This document shows, in pieces, positions 1-6,623 of a stretch of 8,597 nt of DNA (position 1 is the first letter of the stretch; each line of letters opens with the position of its first letter). The stretch is from an uncultured Bryobacterales bacterium. Lineage in GTDB: Bacteria; Acidobacteriota; Terriglobia; Bryobacterales; UBA6623. A program made the translations under genes and the position numbers. The notes under the pieces are model-generated. The model was not told the origin of the DNA, made no database searches, and saw only the letters and a list, made by a program, of their open reading frames with translations. Location of the stretch: assembly GCA_946887065.1 (NCBI GenBank), contig CAMPKL010000118.1:1-8597 (forward strand), given 5' to 3'.

Positions 1-377
1 TAGTGGAGTTGCATCACGAGAACCATGACGGCAGCGGCTATCCCTGGGGACTTGCCGGCGAGGACATTCCCGTCGCGGCACGGATTGTTCATGTCGCGGA
101 TGCCTACGATGCGATGGTCACCGATCGGCCCTACCGCAAGGGGCTCGCGCACGCCGCGGCGGTCGAAATTCTGAAAGCCAATGCCGGCTCCCAATTCGAC
201 CCCGCGGCCGTCAACGCCTTCGTCAGCTGCGCGGCGCCGCGACTGACCGCTTCGATCGCCGATCATGAAAGCGACGTGGAGACGCACGAGTTGCGGAACT
301 TAGCCGACGGCCTCGCGCGCGAAGAAGCCCGCCACCGCGCGCGAGGCGCCGCTGTGCCGCCCGCGAAACTGAGCTAG
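1..377 (+). CDS. HD-GYP domain protein, C-terminal fragment
   Basis: This is the 3' end of a gene that begins before the window; the frame is open to the left edge, so the GTG at 3 is probably an internal valine and not a start. The first residues read HHENHDGSGYP, the signature that defines HD-GYP domains. They are followed by the usual continuation GLAGEDIP, ARIVHVADAYDAM, RPYRKG and GSQFDPAAV. HD-GYP enzymes hydrolyse cyclic-di-GMP, usually downstream of a receiver, GAF, PAS or transmembrane sensor module; the catalytic HD pair and any sensor lie off-window. After the domain (about residue 75) comes a charged, Arg- and Glu-rich tail of about 45 residues with no recognisable domain. The stop (TAG 375-377) lies 11 bases before the sulfatase start. 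The family is certain, but whether this copy is an active phosphodiesterase cannot be judged. Confidence 0.92.
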   Translation, partial: VELHHENHDGSGYPWGLAGEDIPVAARIVHVADAYDAMVTDRPYRKGLAHAAAVEILKANAGSQFDPAAVNAFVSCAAPRLTASIADHESDVETHELRNLADGLAREEARHRARGAAVPPAKLS

Positions 378-380
378 AAT
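375..380 (+). promoter_or_regulatory. Candidate -10 element for the sulfatase gene
   Basis: The hexamer TAGAAT matches the TANNNT form of a sigma-70 -10 box. It sits 8 bases before the sulfatase ATG and contains the stop codon of the HD-GYP gene. A start site about 7 bases downstream would fall on or beside the ATG, giving a leaderless or nearly leaderless mRNA. I see no good -35 hexamer 16-18 bases upstream and no proper Shine-Dalgarno, only a GGGGG run that is too close to the ATG. This is an inference from position and consensus only. Confidence 0.35.
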
Positions 381-388
381 CGGGGGCC

Positions 389-1795
389 ATGAGTCCCTCG
401 CGCCGCCGGTTTATCGAAGCGACCGCAGCAGGTTTAGCCGCGTCTTGGATGGGCTGCGGCAGCAGCGACCAATCTGAGACGGCCAGACGCAAGCCCAACG
501 TCGTGCTGATCGTGTCCGACGATCTCGGCTACGAGGCGATCGGCGCCTACGGCGGCACATCGTATGACACCCCGCGCGTCGATGAATTGGCTGCGACAGG
601 CATGCGCTTCACCAACGCATACGCGCAGCCGCTCTGCACGCCGACCCGGCTGCAGTTGATGACCGGCGAGTACAACTACCGTAACTGGTTGGGCTTCGGC
701 ATTATGCGGCCCGACGAGCGAACGTTCGGACACCAAATGCAGGAGGCGGGCTACAAGACTTGCATCTCGGGCAAGTGGCAATTTTACAGTTACAATCCGC
801 CGGACTTCGAGCCGGAGTTCCGCGGCCTGGGCATGAAGCCAGAACAGGCCGGCTTCGATGAATGGTTCCTGTGGCATGCGGGCGAAACCGAGGACAAGGG
901 TTCCCGCTACGGCGATCCGACTATCGAAGAGAACGGCCGTCTCGTGCCCGACACGAAAGGCAAGTACGGCCCGGATCTCTACGTCGACCACATCAACGGC
1001 TTTATGGAGCGGAACAAGGACGAGGCGTTCTTTGTCTATTACCCGATGGCGTTGACACATGACCCGTTCAATCCGACGCCGCGCAGCGCCGATTGGGCCG
1101 AAGGCGACCGCCTGAAGAACGACACGAAGTACTTTCCCGACATGGTCGAGTACATGGACTACTGCATCGGCCGCGTCGTCGACAAACTAGACGAATTAGG
1201 TCTGCGAGAAAACACGCTGGTGATCTACTACAGCGACAACGGCTCGCCGCGGCCGACCACTTCGATGCTGGGCGATACCGCCATACCCGGCGGCAAGGGA
1301 GCGCCGACGGATGCCGGGACACGCGTTCCGCTGGTGATCAATTGGCCGGGGCACGTGCCCCCGGGCCGCGTCGTCGATGAGCTGGCCGATTCGACGGATC
1401 TCTATGCCACGGTCCTCGATGCCGGCGGGGCGACGGCTCCCGAGGGGCAGCCGGTGGACGGCGTCAGCTTGATGCCGCTGATCCGCGGCGAGAGCGATCA
1501 CGCCAAGGACGTCATCATCTGTTGGCACGACCCGCGGCCAGGCGCCATGAAAGAAGCGTTCACGCACTTGGATCTGTGGGCGCGCGACAAACGCTTCAAG
1601 CTTTACGAGGATGGGCGGCTCTACGATGTCCCGGCGGACGTGCTCGAAGAACATCCGATAGCGGCGGGCGAGGGTTCGGCCGAAGCCGAGGCGGCGCGTG
1701 TAAAACTGCAGGCCGCACTGGATGAGATTCCAGCGAACCGCAAAGGTCCGCAATGGGATCCCTACGAAGGGTTCCGCGAAATGATGGCGCGTTAG
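389..1795 (+). CDS. Sulfatase (arylsulfatase-type), Tat-exported, possible lipoprotein
   Basis: This is a type I sulfatase, which hydrolyses sulfate esters using a formylglycine made from a cysteine. The nucleophile motif is C83-T-P-T-R87, followed by the LQLMTG strand typical of the family. Metal ligands are D44/D45 (VSDDLGY) and D283/N284 (YYSDNG). K129, H224 (LTHDP) and K303 (GGKG) match the other conserved active-site positions. In the usual GKWH motif the histidine is replaced by glutamine (Q131), which is unusual. The N-terminus has a twin-arginine pattern (SRRRFI, residues 4-9) and a short hydrophobic stretch. C23 follows it in WMGC, a loose lipobox, so the protein may be a Tat-exported lipoprotein. 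At 468 residues it is a normal length. It would need a formylglycine-generating enzyme encoded elsewhere. The substrate (aryl ester or sulfated glycan) cannot be told. Its TAG stop overlaps the stop of the convergent dcd gene. Confidence 0.93.
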   Translation: MSPSRRRFIEATAAGLAASWMGCGSSDQSETARRKPNVVLIVSDDLGYEAIGAYGGTSYDTPRVDELAATGMRFTNAYAQPLCTPTRLQLMTGEYNYRNWLGFGIMRPDERTFGHQMQEAGYKTCISGKWQFYSYNPPDFEPEFRGLGMKPEQAGFDEWFLWHAGETEDKGSRYGDPTIEENGRLVPDTKGKYGPDLYVDHINGFMERNKDEAFFVYYPMALTHDPFNPTPRSADWAEGDRLKNDTKYFPDMVEYMDYCIGRVVDKLDELGLRENTLVIYYSDNGSPRPTTSMLGDTAIPGGKGAPTDAGTRVPLVINWPGHVPPGRVVDELADSTDLYATVLDAGGATAPEGQPVDGVSLMPLIRGESDHAKDVIICWHDPRPGAMKEAFTHLDLWARDKRFKLYEDGRLYDVPADVLEEHPIAAGEGSAEAEAARVKLQAALDEIPANRKGPQWDPYEGFREMMAR

Positions 1796-2358
1796 GTCTT
1801 GGGCAGCGTGACGCCGCGCTGTCCTTGGTACTTGCCTGCCCTATCTTTGTACGAGGTTTCGCAGACCTCGTCCGACTCGAAGAAAAGGAATTGCGCCACG
1901 CCCTCGTTGGCGTAGATCTTGGCCGGCAGAGGCGTGGTGTTCGAGAGTTCTAACGTCACATGGCCTTCCCATTCGGGCTCCAGCGGCGTGACGTTGACGA
2001 TGATGCCGCAGCGGGCGTAGGTCGACTTGCCCAGGCACACCGTCAGCACGTTGCGCGGGATGCGAAAGTACTCCACGGTCCTGGTCAGCGCAAACGAGTT
2101 CGGCGGAATGATGCACTCGTCGCCGACGAAATCCACCAGACTTCTGGGGTTGAAATCCTTGGGATCGACGATGGTCGTATTGATGTTCGTGAAGATCTTG
2201 AACTCATTCGAGCAACGCCCGTCATAGCCGTAGCTCGACGTGCCGTAGGAGATCAGTTTGCGATCTCCGTCGTAGCGAACCTGGCCCGGTTCGAACGGCT
2301 CAATCATGCCGTGCTGCTCAGCCATTCGACGAATCCACTTGTCCGATTTGATGCTCAT
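1792..2358 (-). CDS. dcd: dCTP deaminase
   Basis: Dcd converts dCTP to dUTP and ammonia, feeding dUMP and then dTMP synthesis in the cytoplasm. The 188-residue product beginning [20 protein letters not shown] has the length and N-terminus of the proteobacterial-type enzyme, so I chose the ATG at 2358. The frame stays open upstream to 2475, but that extension is arginine- and proline-rich, unlike the family, and would run into the divergent gene. Conserved blocks follow in order: SSYGYD (41-46), IPPNSFAL (84-91), GKSTYARCG (110-118) and [19 protein letters not shown] (127-145). E137 in TLEL is the expected catalytic glutamate, and R116 with S112 match the trimer-interface and substrate residues. 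The C-terminus is [13 protein letters not shown]. One oddity is Y-D-G-R at 45-48, where most homologues I know have isoleucine, leucine or valine in place of the glycine. It looks monofunctional, but a bifunctional dCTP deaminase/dUTPase is not strictly excluded. There is no strong Shine-Dalgarno sequence. Confidence 0.95.
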   Translation of the reverse strand: MSIKSDKWIRRMAEQHGMIEPFEPGQVRYDGDRKLISYGTSSYGYDGRCSNEFKIFTNINTTIVDPKDFNPRSLVDFVGDECIIPPNSFALTRTVEYFRIPRNVLTVCLGKSTYARCGIIVNVTPLEPEWEGHVTLELSNTTPLPAKIYANEGVAQFLFFESDEVCETSYKDRAGKYQGQRGVTLPKT

Positions 2359-2379
2359 ATCGCTGCCGGTAAACCCCGA

Positions 2380-2385
2380 ATTGTA
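2380..2385 (-). promoter_or_regulatory. Weak candidate -10 element upstream of dcd
   Basis: Read on the - strand, TACAAT lies 21 bases upstream of the dcd ATG at 2358. It matches the -10 consensus at four of six positions, including TA and the final T. No TTGACA-like hexamer is found at the right distance. It is one of few plausible promoter elements in the 106-bp divergent gap between dcd and the membrane protein gene. Confidence 0.22.
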
Positions 2386-2452
2386 CGCCATTGCAGGGTT
2401 CCGGCGGACGGGATGACGGTAACGGCGCTCGTCCTGTGGCCATCTCCCCACC

Positions 2453-2457
2453 GGAGG
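2453..2457 (+). promoter_or_regulatory. Shine-Dalgarno sequence for the small membrane protein
   Basis: GGAGG lies 7 bases before the ATG at 2465, an ideal spacing. It is one of only two strong ribosome binding sites in the window and fixes the start of the four-helix membrane protein. Confidence 0.75.
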
Positions 2458-2464
2458 ACGGCGC

Positions 2465-3028
2465 ATGCTAGTCAAGGTTTGGCGATTGTGGACGGTGATG
2501 TTCGTAGCCCTGAGTATGGGGCTCGCATTGTGTCATCTGCTGGAAATGCCGGCCAAGATGAGCTACGAGGGCGAGTTGTGGCTCACCATTGCGCACACGC
2601 TATACGCAAAATTCGGAAGCTTCGGAGCCGCTTTCGAGATTGGCGCGCTGTTCTCGAGCGCGGCGCTTGTGTTCCTTGTTCGCAAGCGGGGTTCCTCGCT
2701 TGCGTGGTCTCTGTTAGCGGCTGTGCTGGTTGCCCTGGCCCACTTGGTTTTTTGGATTCGCGTGGCGCCTGTTAACGCCGAGGTCGCCCTAATGAGTCCC
2801 GGCGCCTTGCCGCCCGGGTGGGAAGAACTGCGTGCTCAATGGGAGTACGGCCATGCGATTCGCGCCGCGCTGCAGATCGCCGCGCTCGCATCGCTGACGA
2901 TGTCGATTCTGGTTGAGACGCCGGCGAAGCTGGATAGTCGCGAATCTCCGAAGACCCAACCCCCTGCTCAGTCGGCCCGTAGGGTTTCGGCTGGGTCGAC
3001 TCTCGCGGCACGCCGTGCGGGCAGGTAA
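2465..3028 (+). CDS. Four-helix membrane protein, DUF1772/anthrone-oxygenase-like
   Basis: This is a 187-residue integral membrane protein of unproven function. Hydrophobic segments lie at about 8-26, 51-72, 79-101 and 131-150. Short conserved-looking motifs flank the helices: [12 protein letters not shown] (23-34) after helix 1, [12 protein letters not shown] (97-108) after helix 3, and [12 protein letters not shown] (122-133) before helix 4. The layout and the PVN motif recall DUF1772 (anthrone oxygenase-like) proteins, an assignment made from memory and only moderately sure. The ATG has a good GGAGG 7 bases upstream. The last 36 residues (from about 152) are hydrophilic, rich in Ser, Arg and Ala, and look like a non-conserved tail. 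From about residue 168 they are read through the antisense of the conserved 3' end of the ADOP permease gene. The neighbours are dcd (divergent) and the permease (convergent), and neither suggests a role. Confidence 0.82.
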   Translation: MLVKVWRLWTVMFVALSMGLALCHLLEMPAKMSYEGELWLTIAHTLYAKFGSFGAAFEIGALFSSAALVFLVRKRGSSLAWSLLAAVLVALAHLVFWIRVAPVNAEVALMSPGALPPGWEELRAQWEYGHAIRAALQIAALASLTMSILVETPAKLDSRESPKTQPPAQSARRVSAGSTLAARRAGR

Positions 3029-5364
3029 GCGGAGAAGATTGCCGCAGAGAGCATGACGGCGCTGGCCGCGAGGTACGTCAGCGGATCAAGCGCCTGGACC
3101 GCGTAGAGCTGGCTCTCAACAAACCGGACAAGATAAAGCGTTGCAGCTAGACCCAAGGCTACGCCTGCAGCCGTCGAAAGGAGTGCGGCACGGAGAGCGG
3201 TCGTCAGCAGGTCCGCCGGTTGAGCGCCCAAAGCCGCGCGAATGCCAAACTCGCGGAGGCGCTGTGAAACGGAATAAGACACTAGGCCGAAGACGCCGGT
3301 AGCCGCAAGAAGGAGAGCCAATGCCGAGAAGGCTCCGCTCAAGGTCGCGGCGAAGCGCGGTCCGGCAACGGATGCGCTCATAAGATCCTCAATCCGCTCG
3401 GCCCTGAGCCAAGGCATGTCCGGCAGCGTCGGTTCCCAGGCGTGGATCTGCTCGCGAAGCAATCTGTCGATCACGCCGGCGGCGAGAGGCGATTGAACAA
3501 TCAGATATCCAAAGAGCGGGACGCCGCCGGTATGGGGGATGTACATTTCATTCCACACCTCCGCCGTCGCGCCGCTTGATCGCGCATCGGCCACCACGCC
3601 CACGATCTGATACTGGATCCAAGCGCCCCCGCTTGCGCGCTCGATGATGCGGCCAACGACGTCGCCGTCAGGCGCCAACCTCCGCGCCAGCGTTCGGTTG
3701 ACGATCGCAACACGACCGCCGGCGGCTGGGGCGAACAGGCGCCCTTGCACGATGGGCATCTGCAGCAGACGGAAATAATTCGGCGTGACCACGCGAATGT
3801 CGGCTTCCATCTCTTCTTCGCCTCTGGGGTCACGAATCGTGCGAATTCCATCGTCGGAAGCAAACGGAACATTGGTCCCATACGCAACCGTTGTGATTTC
3901 CGGTAGGCCCGCCACCCGCTGAAGCAACTCTTCCAACCTCTGCACGCGAGCCTCGACCGGAACGGTCTGCATGGAAAGGTGATGAACTGTACGAGATTCG
4001 GCCTCGAAGCCTGGATTCGTCGGAAGCAACGTGAGAAAGCTGCGCCCGATCAAACCGGCCAGCACACAGAGCGTAATCGAGGAAGCGATCTGGACGACCA
4101 CTAATGCCGCATGGAAGAGAGACTTCTGCGAAGTCGCATTGCCCGAGCCGCGCTTCATCGCCCCGATGACGGAGAGCCGCGACAACCGCAGTGCCGGGCC
4201 AACACCGACCAGACATCCGGTCAGCACCGAAAAACCAATGGTTGCCAGCAAGACTCGCCCATCGATAGCGGCCTCGCTGATGCGCGGTATTTCAGCCGGC
4301 GCCAAACGCACCATGATGGGCAACAGCCAGTAGGCCAACGCGGCCCCTCCGCAACCGCCGGCCGTCGCCAGGATCAAGCTCTCCATCAACGACAGGCGAA
4401 ATAAGCGGCCCGTCCTGGCGCCAATCGCTTTCCGCGTAGCGAATTCATTCATACGTCTGTCTGAACGGGCCAGCAGCAGTTGCGCGAGATTGGCGCATGC
4501 AATCAGCAACACGACGCCGACCGCGGCCAGTAGGAGCTGCAGCGGATAGGCCGAGTCGCCGACGATCTCTTGCTTGATCGATACAGCATTTAGCGTGCGG
4601 CCTTCCGATTGCCAACCTTCCGGCCGCAGCGTTTCCACGAAGGCGTCCAGCTCTTGCCTCGCGGCGGCAAGCGTAGCGCCGGGCGCAAGCCTCGCGACCG
4701 CCTCATACCCGCGTTTCAAGTCCTCATCCCGCAAGTCTTCGCGTACGTAAGGCGTCCAGAAATCGGTGGTCAGGCTGCCGCCCACGTACTTGCCGAAGCC
4801 CGGCGGCATGACGCCGACGACTTTGTGGGGGATGTCGCCCACATAGATGGTGCTGCCTACAACCTCCGGATCTCCTCCCAACCATCGCTGCCAAACTTCG
4901 GGTGCTATGACGATGACGGGGGGCGCCTCCGGACCGTCTTCATTCGGCAGGAAGCCTCGGCCAGCTAGCGGTTCGACCTCCATCAGATCGATGAAACTCG
5001 CGGAAACCCGGCGGCCAGACAATACCACTGGACCCTCGGCGGTGCGCAACGCGCCCAGGTAAAGGCCGCCGCCTGGATTGAAGATCGAGACCGACTCAAG
5101 CGTCGCCGAACGGTCCTTGAGCGCCTCAAATACCTCGACGGGGACGCGTCCGCCCTTCCGTTCCAGGGTTTCGCTCGTAAGGCTGACAAGCCGGTCGGCT
5201 TCGGGATAAGGCAACGATCGAAACAGCACGGCGTCCAACAGGCTGAACAAAGCCATGTTGGCGCCGATGCCGACGGTGAGGATGAGGATGGCTAGCGCTG
5301 CGAACCAGGGCGTACGCTTGAGACTACGGATGGCGAAGCGAAAATCGGAAAGCAGTGCGTCCAT
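2968..5364 (-). CDS. ADOP-family MacB/FtsX-like permease
   Basis: This is a 798-residue inner-membrane permease made of two MacB-like halves. Each half has an N-terminal helix, an extracytoplasmic MacB-PCD-type domain and an FtsX permease core. Predicted helices lie at about 20-46, 275-299, 326-352, 371-393, 418-441, 673-699, 727-747 and 763-782. The FtsX loop motif appears twice: NEFATRKAIGARTGRLFRLS (306-325) and LREFGIRAALGAQ (703-715). The protein starts MDALLSDFRFAIRSLKRTPW and ends [17 protein letters not shown], both classic for Acidobacterial Duplicated Orphan Permeases. No ATP-binding subunit is encoded nearby, which is the usual ADOP situation. The substrate is unknown; relatives of MacB export peptides, macrolides or lipoproteins. 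The start at 5364 fits the family N-terminus but has only a weak purine-rich site (AAGAG) upstream. The gene lies 83 bp downstream of the small membrane protein on the same strand, so it may be cotranscribed with the sigma factor pair. Its 3' end overlaps the convergent membrane protein gene by 61 bp. Confidence 0.93.
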   Translation of the reverse strand: MDALLSDFRFAIRSLKRTPWFAALAILILTVGIGANMALFSLLDAVLFRSLPYPEADRLVSLTSETLERKGGRVPVEVFEALKDRSATLESVSIFNPGGGLYLGALRTAEGPVVLSGRRVSASFIDLMEVEPLAGRGFLPNEDGPEAPPVIVIAPEVWQRWLGGDPEVVGSTIYVGDIPHKVVGVMPPGFGKYVGGSLTTDFWTPYVREDLRDEDLKRGYEAVARLAPGATLAAARQELDAFVETLRPEGWQSEGRTLNAVSIKQEIVGDSAYPLQLLLAAVGVVLLIACANLAQLLLARSDRRMNEFATRKAIGARTGRLFRLSLMESLILATAGGCGGAALAYWLLPIMVRLAPAEIPRISEAAIDGRVLLATIGFSVLTGCLVGVGPALRLSRLSVIGAMKRGSGNATSQKSLFHAALVVVQIASSITLCVLAGLIGRSFLTLLPTNPGFEAESRTVHHLSMQTVPVEARVQRLEELLQRVAGLPEITTVAYGTNVPFASDDGIRTIRDPRGEEEMEADIRVVTPNYFRLLQMPIVQGRLFAPAAGGRVAIVNRTLARRLAPDGDVVGRIIERASGGAWIQYQIVGVVADARSSGATAEVWNEMYIPHTGGVPLFGYLIVQSPLAAGVIDRLLREQIHAWEPTLPDMPWLRAERIEDLMSASVAGPRFAATLSGAFSALALLLAATGVFGLVSYSVSQRLREFGIRAALGAQPADLLTTALRAALLSTAAGVALGLAATLYLVRFVESQLYAVQALDPLTYLAASAVMLSAAIFSAYLPARRAARVDPAETLRAD

Positions 5365-5447
5365 GTCGGGCTCTTGGATTGCTGACGCAAAAGACGGAGC
5401 AACCGTGGAGGCATTGTAGCCGAAGATCGTGGGGCGTCCCTGATCCC

Positions 5448-6023
5448 CTACTCGCCCAGGGCCTCGATCTGTTGTTGCAGCTTATTGGCGGCGCGGACGT
5501 TGAGCCAGTACACGAAGGCGAACACGGATACGGCGAGCACAAAGCAGATCGTCATAATGAGCGCGGCCCTCGTGTCGTGCACGCTGCTCACCCACGTGCC
5601 GGCGAAGAATAGAAGGAACCCGGGCATGACTGGACCGATGTGCCAGGGGCCGACTCGCCGCAACATGTCTCGCTGACGGATTAGTTCACGGCGGTGAAAG
5701 GCTAGGCAGTCGCCGGCGGATGCATCGACGGGGACTTCTTCGGACGAGCCGTCCCGATGAAGCTGGTAGACGCTGAAGTACATCGCGGCCAAGATGAGTA
5801 CGGCGCCGAGCTTTGTGAGCATGCCGGGCAGGTAAAGGATGAAGCCGCAGTACATGATGGTGCCGATGACGATGCCCACGTACTCGCGGATGTTGCGGCG
5901 GCGGATCCTGTTCTGGAACTTCAGCGCGGTGCTGCGGATGGTTGCGAGCGTCATGTTCATCTCCTCTTCCGGCTGGCTTTGCCAGAGTTCTTGGGGACTA
6001 AGGGGAGTCGGCTTATCCGGCAT
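5448..6023 (-). CDS. Small membrane protein paired with the ECF sigma factor
   Basis: This 191-residue protein has no named domain that I recognise with certainty. It has a cytosolic-looking N-terminal segment (about 1-46) containing ELWQSQPEEEMNMTL and the basic stretch FQNRIRRRNIREY. Two helices follow (about 48-66 and 70-88), then a charged loop with CLAFHRRELIRQRDMLRR (106-123), two more helices (about 128-146 and 153-175), and a short C-terminal helix (NKLQQQIEALGE). Similar proteins sit directly after ECF sigma genes in Acidobacteriota, as I recall them. The start is well fixed: AAGGAGG lies 5 bases before the ATG. The first 11 bases overlap the end of the sigma gene, a sign of translational coupling. 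By position it could be a membrane-bound partner or anti-sigma factor that holds the sigma factor through its N-terminal segment. That role is inferred only, because no known anti-sigma domain (ZAS or RsgI type) is visible. Confidence 0.85.
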   Translation of the reverse strand: MPDKPTPLSPQELWQSQPEEEMNMTLATIRSTALKFQNRIRRRNIREYVGIVIGTIMYCGFILYLPGMLTKLGAVLILAAMYFSVYQLHRDGSSEEVPVDASAGDCLAFHRRELIRQRDMLRRVGPWHIGPVMPGFLLFFAGTWVSSVHDTRAALIMTICFVLAVSVFAFVYWLNVRAANKLQQQIEALGE

Positions 6024-6534
6024 GGCTTCCTCCTTGTTGAAACTGGCGGCTCAATAGAGCCTTGATGCGATGGATTTTGACGGCGACGTTGCCGGCGGAA
6101 AGCCCGGTGATTTCGCCGATCGAGGCGGCGTCCTCGCCTTCGAGGTAGAGCGAAATCACCTGGCGGTCGATGGGCTTGAGGCTCTGGATCAGCATCAGTA
6201 GGCGGCCCAGAGCTGCTTGACGGTCAGCGTCCGCCGCAGTGTTCGCCGGCTCCGGCTCTAGATCGTCGAGGCTGACGAAGCCGTTGGCCTTAGCGCGTTT
6301 GCTCTTGATGACATGGCTGGCGGCGGAGTTGTGCGCGACGCGGTAAACCCACGTCCGCAGCGAGCAGCGGCCGTCGAAGCCGGCGAAGCTGCGCCACAGG
6401 GCGATGTGGATCTCTTGGCGCAATTCGGCGCGCTTATCGGCGTCGGCCTCATAGGCACGGGCCAAACGAGCGATCGCCGGGCTGTGTTCGGCAGAAGCCT
6501 GCTCGTAGAGGCCGTCTTGCTTAGATGCGTCCAA
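6013..6534 (-). CDS. ECF-type RNA polymerase sigma factor
   Basis: This is a 173-residue ECF sigma factor carrying only regions 2 and 4. Region 2 spans about 18-80, with RLARAYEADADKRAELRQEI, the core-binding IALWRSFAGFDG stretch, and SLRTWVYRVAHNSAASHV, which covers the -10-recognition part. A linker of about 28 residues follows. Region 4 spans about 110-160, with LKPIDRQVISLYLEGEDAAS and the helix-turn-helix IGEITGLSAGNVAVKIHRIK that reads the -35. The start is TTG at 6534, since no ATG or GTG occurs before region 2. A GAAGG sequence lies 6 bases upstream and supports it. The TTG start may keep expression low. The gene overlaps the downstream small membrane protein by 11 bp and is divergent from the ferredoxin-like gene. 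It may drive its own promoter (see 6554-6581). The signal it responds to cannot be read from the sequence. Confidence 0.93.
   Translation of the reverse strand: MDASKQDGLYEQASAEHSPAIARLARAYEADADKRAELRQEIHIALWRSFAGFDGRCSLRTWVYRVAHNSAASHVIKSKRAKANGFVSLDDLEPEPANTAADADRQAALGRLLMLIQSLKPIDRQVISLYLEGEDAASIGEITGLSAGNVAVKIHRIKALLSRQFQQGGSHAG
6029..6035 (-). promoter_or_regulatory. Strong Shine-Dalgarno inside the sigma gene
   Basis: Read on the - strand, AAGGAGG lies 5 bases before the ATG of the small membrane protein and falls within the last codons of the sigma gene. It gives the downstream protein a far stronger initiation site than the TTG-started sigma factor. That would favour excess of the membrane partner over sigma, as expected for a sigma/anti-sigma pair (inference). 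Confidence 0.8.
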
Positions 6535-6553
6535 ATTCGCCCTTCACTTTGGA

Positions 6554-6581
6554 CAGTCGCGTCCGGGCGGATATTCTTACA
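6554..6581 (-). promoter_or_regulatory. Candidate ECF-type promoter of the sigma gene
   Basis: On the - strand TGTAAG (6576-6581) is followed after 16 bases by CGACTG (6554-6559). This spacing, a GTAA-type -35 and a CG-rich -10 beginning CGA resemble ECF promoters and not sigma-70 ones. ECF genes commonly control themselves. Transcription would begin near 6547, giving a leader of about 13 bases that still holds the GAAGG ribosome site before the TTG start. It was found by eye in one place only, so it is tentative. Confidence 0.33.
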
Positions 6582-6611
6582 GGTTTGAAGAAAATTCTCC
6601 CACGCTCGACG

Positions 6612-6617
6612 TAAGAT
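6612..6617 (+). promoter_or_regulatory. Candidate -10 element for the ferredoxin-like gene
   Basis: TAAGAT (TANNNT type) ends 6 bases before the GTG start at 6624. With the usual 6-7 base gap, transcription would start on the GTG, giving a leaderless message. No Shine-Dalgarno sequence lies between them. A TTGAAG at 6585-6590 is 21 bases upstream, too far to be a good -35. Confidence 0.3.
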
Positions 6618-6623
6618 CAGTCC

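Noticed and set aside
434..1060. A 208-codon open frame antisense to the sulfatase
   Set aside because: Long antisense frames are expected in GC-rich genes, and the product has no domain-like pattern.
2359..2475. N-terminal extension of dcd to an upstream ATG
   Set aside because: The extra 39 residues are Arg/Pro-rich and unlike the family. The MSIKSDKW start at 2358 matches the normal length and N-terminus, and the extension would overlap the divergent gene.
1960..2775. A 271-codon open frame antisense to dcd
   Set aside because: It mirrors the codon pattern of dcd, a certain gene. Its product is arginine- and histidine-rich with no recognisable motif, and it crosses the divergent promoter region and the start of another gene.
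5431..5450. GGGG...CCCC hairpin after the small membrane protein gene
   Set aside because: It has a four-base stem, a ten-base loop and no T-tract, so it is not a credible intrinsic terminator.
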